A DNA stretch of 19,482 bases, taken from assembly GCA_945952425.1 (NCBI GenBank), contig CAMFIX010000012.1, positions 1-19,482 on the forward strand. Direction: 5' to 3'. How positions within the stretch are numbered: the first letter of the stretch is position 1; each line of letters opens with the position of its first letter. The position numbers and the translations under genes were made by a program. Below are positions 7,604-12,755 of this stretch, piece by piece. Origin of the DNA: an uncultured Pseudorhodobacter sp. (GTDB taxonomy: Bacteria; Pseudomonadota; Alphaproteobacteria; Rhodobacterales; Rhodobacteraceae). Below the pieces are notes generated by a model that had not been told where the DNA came from, did not search any database, and was given only the letters and a program-made list of their open reading frames with translations.

Positions 7604-8187
7604 TGCAAACCCCCATCGACATGGCCCATTCCGAATTGCGCAGCCTCGTGACCAAGGCCGCGCGTGGCGCTGGCCTGGCCTGGGGCCATGCCGAAGAAGC
7701 AGGCTGGGCCGCCGACTGGCTGTCCCGGCGCGCCCTGCCGGCGGGCGACTGGGCGGCGATCTGGCTGGCGGCCGCGGCCGAGGGTCGCCCCGGCCCGATC
7801 GACTTCGGCATTGCCCTCGCCGACCGTTTGTCCGTTTCCCGTGACCCCCATCTTGACGAACCCCTGCCGGACGACCTTCCGGCCCCCGGTTACCTCTTGC
7901 CCTTCCTGCACCGGATCGCGCTGAAGCGGGGGGCGGTCTGCCTGACCGACGCGCTTGGAACCGCCGTCCGGATCGAGGCGGGCGGCGAGGTCGCCTTCGG
8001 CCCCTCCTGGTCCGACCGTCCCCGGACCTGGCGCATCACCACCCGACCGCAAGCCCCCGACCCCTCGCGCGCCCGGCTGACCCCGACCCTGGTCGCGTGG
8101 CTCGACACGCTCGCCCTGCGCACGACCGTGCCCCCCTCCGAAGCGTCGCGCCGCAACGCGGGGGCCGCAACGCCCGATACCGACTGA
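7600..8187 (+). CDS. DUF3726-like protein of unknown function
   Basis: A 195-residue soluble protein. The N-terminal part contains ELRSLVTKAARGAGLAWGHAEEAGWAADWL-type sequence (residues 12-41, key segment AARGAGLAWGHAEEAG at 20-35). I associate this with DUF3726 proteins of Rhodobacterales; the assignment is from memory. A central APGYLLPFL/LKRGAVCLTD stretch and a Pro/Arg-rich C-terminus follow. No catalytic motif is evident. Two adjacent ATGs (7600 and 7603) are possible starts. The first overlaps the upstream stop by four bases and is preferred for coupling. The last codons run into a 16-base imperfect tandem repeat, so the C-terminus may be variable between strains. Confidence 0.72.
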   Translation: MMQTPIDMAHSELRSLVTKAARGAGLAWGHAEEAGWAADWLSRRALPAGDWAAIWLAAAAEGRPGPIDFGIALADRLSVSRDPHLDEPLPDDLPAPGYLLPFLHRIALKRGAVCLTDALGTAVRIEAGGEVAFGPSWSDRPRTWRITTRPQAPDPSRARLTPTLVAWLDTLALRTTVPPSEASRRNAGAATPDTD

Positions 8188-8234
8188 GCCCTTCGCCGAC
8201 TGAAACCTTCCCCGACTGGGCCCTTTGCCGACGG
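8171..8234 (+). repeat. Four imperfect 16-bp tandem repeats, consensus ngcccttygccgactg
   Basis: Four consecutive 16-base units occupy 8171-8186, 8187-8202, 8203-8218 and 8219-8234, each ending in CCGACTG or CCGACGG. A fifth, strongly decayed unit may follow to 8250. The array covers the stop codon of the DUF3726-like gene and half of the 119-base gap before the amidohydrolase gene. The period is not a multiple of three, so unit gain or loss would alter the C-terminus of the upstream protein and the spacing to the next gene. Confidence 0.6.
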
Positions 8235-8306
8235 GGCCCGGACCCGCTTGCCGATCCCGCCCCGCCGCGCCATCCTCGGCCCTGCCGCTGCGGACCGGGG
8301 GATCAG

Positions 8307-9452
8307 ATGCTGACCAATGCCGATGTCATCGAACTGACGGAATTCCGTCACCACCTGCACCGCCACCCCGAAGTCTCGGGGCAAGAGGAATGGACGGCGG
8401 CGCAGGTCGTGCAGGCGCTGGAGCCGCTGCGCCCGCACCGCATCGTCACGGGGCTCGGCGGTCACGGCGTCGCGGCCCTGTGGGAGGGGGCCGAGGCAGG
8501 GCCGACGGTCATGTTCCGCAGCGAGCTCGACGCGCTGCCGATCGAGGAACGCACGCAGGCCGCGCATCGCTCGACCCTTGCCGGGAAAGGGCATCTCTGC
8601 GGCCATGACGGGCATACGACCATCCTGACAGGCCTGGCCCGCCTGATCGCCCGCCGCCCGCCCGTACGGGGCCGCGTGGTCCTGCTGTTCCAGCCCGCGG
8701 AAGAGGACGGATCGGGGGCCGCCGCCGTCCTGGCCGATCCGCGCTTTGCCGCGCTTCGGCCGGACTGGGCCTTCGCCCTGCACAACATGCCGGGCCTGCC
8801 GCTGGGCCATGCGGTGATCGCGCCCGGTCCGGCCAACTGCGCCTCCGAAGGACTACGGATCGTCTTTCGCGGACGCACGGCCCATGCCTCGATGCCGGAA
8901 ACGGGCGTCTCGCCCGCAACGGCCCTGGCCGCCCTGATGCCCGCCGCGCGTGCCGCCGGGAACGGCGGCGCGGTGGAGCCGGGCTTCCGGCTGGTCAGCA
9001 TCTGCCATGCGCGGATGGGCGAACCGGCCTTCGGCATCACCCCCGGCGAAGGAGAGCTCTGGTTGACCCTGCGCACCCTTCTGGATGCGGACATGGCCGC
9101 GTTGCGGGACGAGGTCATGGGGCTGGCCCGCCAGCTTGCCGCGCAGCACGGCCTGGAGGTCGCCTTCACGCATCACGACCGCTTTGCCGCCTGCACCAAC
9201 GAGGCCGAGGCATCCCGCGCCATCCGCCGCAGCCTCGACGCGCTGGGGATCGGCCACGACGGCCAGGGCCTTCCGATGCGGGCCTCCGAGGATTTCGGTC
9301 TGTTCGGCTCCGTGGCCCGATCCGCCATGTTCCTGCTTGGCGCAGGCGAAACCCGGCCTGCCCTGCACAACCCCGATTACGATTTCCCCGACGATCTGAT
9401 CGCGCAGGGCGTCGCCATCTTCGATCGCATCCTGCGCGATCTGCTGGATTGA
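8307..9452 (+). CDS. M20-family amidohydrolase (hippurate hydrolase / N-acyl-amino-acid deacylase type)
   Basis: Metal-dependent amidohydrolase of 381 residues that cleaves N-acyl or amide bonds of amino-acid derivatives, probably in the cytosol. The metal site is intact: C98 and H100 in HLCGHDGHTT, E132/E133 in FQPAEEDGSG, H159 in LHNMP and H354 in ALHNPDYDFPDD. The dimerisation/lid domain is visible around FRGRTAHASMPETGVSP (187-203). ATG 8307 follows a GGGGGA site (about 8297-8302). The open frame extends upstream into the repeat region, but that part has no family similarity, so the later start is preferred. It is separated from the DUF3726-like gene by 119 bases but points the same way and probably ends the cluster. 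The substrate could be an N-acyl or amide derivative of the imported compound; this is inference. Confidence 0.88.
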   Translation: MLTNADVIELTEFRHHLHRHPEVSGQEEWTAAQVVQALEPLRPHRIVTGLGGHGVAALWEGAEAGPTVMFRSELDALPIEERTQAAHRSTLAGKGHLCGHDGHTTILTGLARLIARRPPVRGRVVLLFQPAEEDGSGAAAVLADPRFAALRPDWAFALHNMPGLPLGHAVIAPGPANCASEGLRIVFRGRTAHASMPETGVSPATALAALMPAARAAGNGGAVEPGFRLVSICHARMGEPAFGITPGEGELWLTLRTLLDADMAALRDEVMGLARQLAAQHGLEVAFTHHDRFAACTNEAEASRAIRRSLDALGIGHDGQGLPMRASEDFGLFGSVARSAMFLLGAGETRPALHNPDYDFPDDLIAQGVAIFDRILRDLLD

Positions 9453-9469
9453 ACGGCGACGGCATCGGG

Positions 9470-9498
9470 CCGGACAGGGCGTCAAACGCCTGGTCCGG
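9470..9498. terminator. Hairpin between convergent genes, probable bidirectional terminator
   Basis: The arms 9470-9482 (CCGGACAGGGCGT) and 9486-9498 (ACGCCTGGTCCGG) pair at 11 of 13 positions around a 3-base loop. The structure lies just after the amidohydrolase stop and overlaps the stop codon of the convergent hydrolase gene. There is no clear T-run on either side, so termination strength is uncertain. Confidence 0.5.
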
Positions 9499-10771
9499 AG
9501 GGGGCGTTGCGAAGGCGGGCGCCGTGCCCGTAGAACACCTCGTCCAGCCAGTCGAAGATCCGCGCATTGGCCAGCCGCGCCGCGCCTACCGCACAATGGG
9601 CGCCCGCGCCTTCGGCATCCGTAAAGCGCATCAGGGTCTTGCGGCAGGTCAGGTGGTCGTAAAGCATCTGCGGCTGACCTTTGAAGAACAGATCGTTCTC
9701 GGCGTCGCAAACCAGCGTCGGGCAACGGATTTGTTCGGCGATCCCGCCCGTCAGCGCATAGTCCAGCGTCTTGTGCAGGTAATCGGACGGCCCCGAGGCG
9801 CCGAAACACCAGATGCCATGCGTGAAGGACCAGCGGGCCACCGGCGAGCGCGCCATGGCGGCGGCGAAGATGCGGTCCAGCTCGGCGCTGGGACCGGCGC
9901 GAAGTGCGGCGATCAGGGGCCCTCGGTGCGCGGCAGGAACCGCGCCGAGATTGGCGGCGCCAAAGTCGAAAACGCCGCCGTTCGCGATCACCGCCGCAAG
10001 TCGATGCTCGAAAGCCGCCGCGCGGGGCGCCAGATAGCCCCCCAGGCTCTCGCCGCGCAGGGCGATGCGCGCGCCGTCGACCCCGGGCAAGGTCAGGGCG
10101 AAATCGACGACCGGCGTGAGGACGCTCTCCCAGTCGGGCCGAAAGACCATCCCCTCGCGGTGCAGCGGACCCGATTGGCCCGGCCCATCGAAGACCAGGA
10201 CGTGATAGCCGCGCTCGACCGCGGCCCGCGCTCCGCTCCAATGCTTTTCCTCGGCCGATCCGTCGAACCCGGTGTGAAGGATCAAAAGCGGCCGCAACCC
10301 CTCGCCCGCGGAATGGAAATAGCCGGGCAGCGTGGTCGTGCCGAAGGGGATTTCGACGGGACGGATGGCCGGATCGAACAGAGCGGCGGCGGCGCGGTAG
10401 CAGGCGACAGCGCGTTCGAAGGCGCTGGCGACCCTTGGGTCGCAGGGGTCGGCGTGCAGGAAGAACTCCGAGGCACGATGGTAATTCGTCGCCCGCAGAT
10501 AGCCGTCGCGCGCGCTGACCCGGTGGCCCTTTGCCTCTTGGCCCTGCGCCTCGGCCTCGACCCGGCATGCCATGGCCGACCAGCCGTCGTACCAGCTGTC
10601 GTAGTCGCCCGCGGCGATGGTCCGGCTTGCGGCCATCACTTCGCCGTAGGAACTGCCGCCGTATTCATCCGCTCCGAAGATGCGGAGGGTTTCGAACCAG
10701 AACTGTTCGTCGCCGGGAAAGAGAAAGCCATCATGGGTCGATGGCGTGGCCGGGCCCGCATCCGGTGTCAT
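9482..10771 (-). CDS. Alpha/beta hydrolase, 2,6-dihydroxypseudooxynicotine-hydrolase-like
   Basis: Alpha/beta-fold hydrolase of 429 residues with a long N-terminal helical cap (about residues 15-135) and a core domain from residue 138. The nucleophile elbow is GES242LGGYLAPRAA, the acid is probably D356 or D360 in CDAENDLFFKG, and the catalytic histidine is H392 in EGAGAHC. Length, cap and the HTGFDGSAEEKHW oxyanion region resemble the C-C-bond-cleaving 2,6-dihydroxypseudooxynicotine hydrolase and related FrsA/DUF1100-like enzymes. The actual substrate is unknown. The start at 10771 follows an AGGAGAG site. A start 32 codons upstream would run into the preceding gene and adds low-complexity sequence. 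It is the last gene of a TetR-membrane protein-hydrolase operon, 16 bases after the membrane-protein gene. Confidence 0.85.
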   Translation of the reverse strand: MTPDAGPATPSTHDGFLFPGDEQFWFETLRIFGADEYGGSSYGEVMAASRTIAAGDYDSWYDGWSAMACRVEAEAQGQEAKGHRVSARDGYLRATNYHRASEFFLHADPCDPRVASAFERAVACYRAAAALFDPAIRPVEIPFGTTTLPGYFHSAGEGLRPLLILHTGFDGSAEEKHWSGARAAVERGYHVLVFDGPGQSGPLHREGMVFRPDWESVLTPVVDFALTLPGVDGARIALRGESLGGYLAPRAAAFEHRLAAVIANGGVFDFGAANLGAVPAAHRGPLIAALRAGPSAELDRIFAAAMARSPVARWSFTHGIWCFGASGPSDYLHKTLDYALTGGIAEQIRCPTLVCDAENDLFFKGQPQMLYDHLTCRKTLMRFTDAEGAGAHCAVGAARLANARIFDWLDEVFYGHGARLRNAPSGPGV

Positions 10772-10787
10772 CGGAACTCTCCTCGGA

Positions 10788-11333
10788 TCAAGTGGCCTGC
10801 TTCGCGCGGTCGGCGAACCAGAGCGTGAAGGCGCCTGCTGCGGCCAAACCGCAAAGGCTGACGGCAAAGGTCAGGGCCTGGGGCCATGCGGGGTGGTCCA
10901 GTAGGACGAGGTCGCCCGCGATCATGGCGACGAAGGCCAGCGCCCAGGCGCCCGCGATGAGCTGGCTGGCGCGCAGCAGGTCCGGGCTGTCGGCATAGGT
11001 CGGATCGACCTGCATACGGGCATGGGCAAGGGTAAAGGGCTGGCCGAGCGCCATCCCCGCCAGGATCAGGACCAGCAGCCCGAGCTTGGTGAAAAGATGG
11101 GCCGCGGCAAGCGTCATCGCGCTGCCCGTGACCCAGGCCCAGATCGCCAGCCCGCCGAAGATCACGACGACGCCCGCCTCGAAGAGCGGCGCGCCATGGG
11201 GCGGCGTCCGCATCGCCTTGACCGCGACGGCCAAGGCGATCAGCGCGGCCAGGCCCAGGGCCGCGGCGGCGCCCAAACGGTCGTTCAGCACGGCGAAGGC
11301 GACGAAGGGCAGAAAGCCTAAGAGGGCGTTCAT
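10788..11333 (-). CDS. Multi-pass inner-membrane protein of unknown function
   Basis: A 181-residue hydrophobic protein with about six predicted membrane segments (residues roughly 3-18, 20-40, 52-70, 78-98, 124-146, 153-174). Short polar loops separate them, including PFTLAHARMQVDPTYADSPDLL (99-120, key residues HARMQVDP). The layout is loosely reminiscent of intracellular-septation-protein-like membrane proteins, but I cannot assign it. ATG 11333 is preceded by an AGGAT-type site and lies 9 bases after the tetR stop. Being between a TetR regulator and a hydrolase, it may help uptake, export or membrane access of the hydrolase substrate; this is inference only. Confidence 0.75.
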   Translation of the reverse strand: MNALLGFLPFVAFAVLNDRLGAAAALGLAALIALAVAVKAMRTPPHGAPLFEAGVVVIFGGLAIWAWVTGSAMTLAAAHLFTKLGLLVLILAGMALGQPFTLAHARMQVDPTYADSPDLLRASQLIAGAWALAFVAMIAGDLVLLDHPAWPQALTFAVSLCGLAAAGAFTLWFADRAKQAT

Positions 11334-11342
11334 GATCCGATC

Positions 11343-11969
11343 CTATCCAACGAGCGAGACAGATTGCAGGACGAGCCTGAGAAAGGTGTCCCGGTGCAAA
11401 GTCGGGGGCAAGGCCGCCATCGTGCGGTCCAGCCCGCCGTCCAGCAGCAGTACGGCATAGCCATGGACCAGGCACCAGAGCGCGGTGGCCTGCGCGGCGA
11501 GCGCGCCTTGGGTCTGCGGGCTGCGTCCCGGCCAGTCGGCCAGAAGCCCGCGCAGGATCTGCCGCTTGGCCTCCAGCGCCGCCTTCAGCGCCGGTCGCTG
11601 GGTGTCGAGCCTCTCGCTGCGATACATCAGGGTGAAAAGCCCCGGATGGCGCTGCGCAAAGGCGACATAGCTTTCCCCCAGGGCCAGGGCGCTGTCCCGC
11701 GGGGTCGGGGCGGCCTCCATCGCCTGCGTCAGCGCGGCATGCATGCGCATGTGCCCCGAGGCGGCCAGCTCGGACAAGAGGCCGGTCAGATCGTCGAAAT
11801 GTTTGGAGGGCGCCGCCGGAGACACCCCCACGGCCCGCGCCAGCCCGCGCAGGGTCAGGCCGGGCACGCCCTCGGCCTCCAGCACGCGCTCGGCCTCGGC
11901 CAGCAGCGCGTTCTTCAGATCGCCATGGTGAAAGGGCTTGGCGGGTTTTGTCGGGTCATGTTCATCCAT
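11343..11969 (-). CDS. TetR/AcrR-family transcriptional regulator with WHG-type C-terminal domain
   Basis: A 208-residue one-component repressor-type regulator. The N-terminal helix-turn-helix covers about residues 17-66, with LTLRGLARAVGVSPAAPSKHF (38-58, recognition helix around SPAAPSKHF). The ligand domain contains the YVAFAQRHPGLFTLMYR segment (101-117) and an ALWCLVHGYAVLLLDGG segment (163-179), typical of the WHG-type TetR C-terminal domain. The start at 11969 is chosen because upstream in-frame codons run through the promoter/operator region. It heads an operon with a membrane protein and an alpha/beta hydrolase (9- and 16-base gaps). It probably controls its own operon through the palindrome 18 bases upstream, with derepression by the hydrolase substrate; this regulation is inferred. 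Confidence 0.87.
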   Translation of the reverse strand: MDEHDPTKPAKPFHHGDLKNALLAEAERVLEAEGVPGLTLRGLARAVGVSPAAPSKHFDDLTGLLSELAASGHMRMHAALTQAMEAAPTPRDSALALGESYVAFAQRHPGLFTLMYRSERLDTQRPALKAALEAKRQILRGLLADWPGRSPQTQGALAAQATALWCLVHGYAVLLLDGGLDRTMAALPPTLHRDTFLRLVLQSVSLVG

Positions 11970-11987
11970 GGCGGCGGGGATAATGCA

Positions 11988-12008
11988 AAAGTAAACGATG
12001 TCAACTTT
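11988..12008. promoter_or_regulatory. Probable TetR operator with overlapping -35 element
   Basis: An imperfect palindrome of form AAAGT-N2-AC-N3-GT-N2-ACTTT (7 of 10 pairs match) lies in an AT-rich island directly upstream of tetR. On the minus strand a perfect TTGACA (12004-11999) sits within it. An ATTATC (11984-11979) could be the -10, but the 14-base spacing is short. The size and symmetry fit a TetR-family binding site. The position would give autorepression. Confidence 0.45.
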
Positions 12009-12323
12009 GAAGGCGCGGAGGGCGTCGCAAGGCCGAAAGCGCAATGGCCAGCGCGCTCAGCCCGTCTATGGTCAGGTCCAGGACATGGCTCTGCGCGCCC
12101 CATGTCGGGATCGGCCGCCTCGGAGAGCATGTCCTGGCTCAAGACGGGCGCTTCACCGGCAGGATGCCGCCCGGCCCTTTGCCCGCGCTCAGACCGGCAG
12201 CAACGCCAAATCCGCCGCCGTCAGGGTCAGTCCCGTCGCCAGGTCGATGGTCGTCGATTGGATCACATAGGTCATGGACATCTCCATGGGGAAAGGGGCG
12301 CCCGCTCTGGCGCCCCGCTGGTC
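12009..12323. other. Gene-poor stretch with fragmentary coding signal
   Basis: Between the DUF4242 gene and tetR no intact gene of normal size is supported on either strand. On the minus strand there is a possible 28-codon ORF (12275-12189). Further downstream, protein-like fragments fall in shifting frames: a PVLSQDMLSEAADPDMG-like stretch, then HVLDLTIDGLSALAIALSAL ending at a stop at 12001. This could be a decayed gene of about 90 codons, or simply GC-rich sequence with open frames. The plus strand shows only low-complexity Arg/Pro-rich frames. Confidence 0.35.
12189..12275 (-). CDS. Possible small ORF (28 aa) downstream of DUF4242 gene
   Basis: An ATG at 12275 is preceded by GGAG with about six bases of spacing. 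It opens 28 codons with a plausible, non-repetitive composition (start MTYVIQSTTIDLATG, then a Leu/Ala-rich tail). It lies 48 bases after the DUF4242 stop on the same strand, so it could be co-transcribed. Earlier in-frame ATGs lie a few codons upstream. It matches nothing I know. It may also be the front end of a frameshifted longer gene. Confidence 0.25.
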   Translation of the reverse strand: MTYVIQSTTIDLATGLTLTAADLALLPV

Positions 12324-12596
12324 TCAGTTGGCGGTCGTCGGGCCGAAGGTCGTCGCGATCTCGGTCACGGCATCGACCGGAAAGCCCCCGAGGGCGCCAT
12401 GGCGCCGCACCGCCTCGGGGCTCTCGGCCGCGTGCACGCAGTAAAGCCGGTCGCCCGCGACATAGGTCAGCTCCCAGACATAGGGCACGCCCATCCCGTC
12501 CACGACCGCATTCGACTTGGCGGCGATGTCGCGCAGTTCCTGCGGGGTCAGCAGGCTTGCCCCCGGCACATGGCGTTCGATGAGGTATTTCGGCAT
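12324..12596 (-). CDS. DUF4242-family small protein (annotated in databases as nickel-binding)
   Basis: A 90-residue cytosolic protein that fits DUF4242 along its full length. It starts MPKYLIERHVPGA, has LTPQELRDIAAKSNAVV (16-32), WELTYVAGDRLYCVHAAES (41-59) and then the family end motif with H66 and GGFPVDAVTEI (70-80). C53, H55 and H66 are candidate metal-binding residues. The biochemical role of the family is not established as far as I know. The start is secure because a near-perfect AAGGAGGATGAC Shine-Dalgarno region precedes the ATG at 12596, predicting strong translation. It is divergent from a SARP-type regulator with 159 bases between the starts, so the regulator probably controls it. 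Confidence 0.85.
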   Translation of the reverse strand: MPKYLIERHVPGASLLTPQELRDIAAKSNAVVDGMGVPYVWELTYVAGDRLYCVHAAESPEAVRRHGALGGFPVDAVTEIATTFGPTTAN

Positions 12597-12612
12597 GTCA
12601 TCCTCCTTGCAC

Positions 12613-12627
12613 TGGCCGTCCTGGCCA
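12613..12627. promoter_or_regulatory. Inverted repeat TGGCC-N5-GGCCA in the divergent intergenic region
   Basis: A perfect 5-bp inverted repeat with a 5-base centre lies between the DUF4242 ribosome-binding site and the SARP-type regulator gene. It could be an operator or a leader hairpin for the DUF4242 mRNA. It is short and GC-rich, so chance occurrence is possible. Confidence 0.25.
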
Positions 12628-12755
12628 TGACCGCAGCCTGCGGGTGCGGCGTGGGCGTCGCCGTGTGCGCTCACGAAATAGTTTGCGCCGGGGGGGCCGC
12701 GTTGTTGCACATGCCGCGCGGTTCTGTGGCAAGCTTCGCCGCGAAAGGGGCCGCG

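Noticed and set aside
8097..8306. N-terminal extension of the M20 amidohydrolase frame
   Set aside because: The extension is Pro/Arg-rich, runs through the 16-bp repeats and overlaps the DUF3726-like gene; family similarity begins at the ATG at 8307.
12044..12583. Plus-strand open frame opposite the DUF4242 gene and gene-poor region
   Set aside because: The translation is Arg/Ser/Pro-rich low-complexity sequence with no ribosome-binding site, and it is antisense to the well-supported DUF4242 gene.
12711..12755. Earlier ATG for the SARP-type regulator
   Set aside because: It adds 15 low-information residues ahead of the canonical first strand MQIRLLG, and the ATG at 12756 has its own AAAGGGG site.
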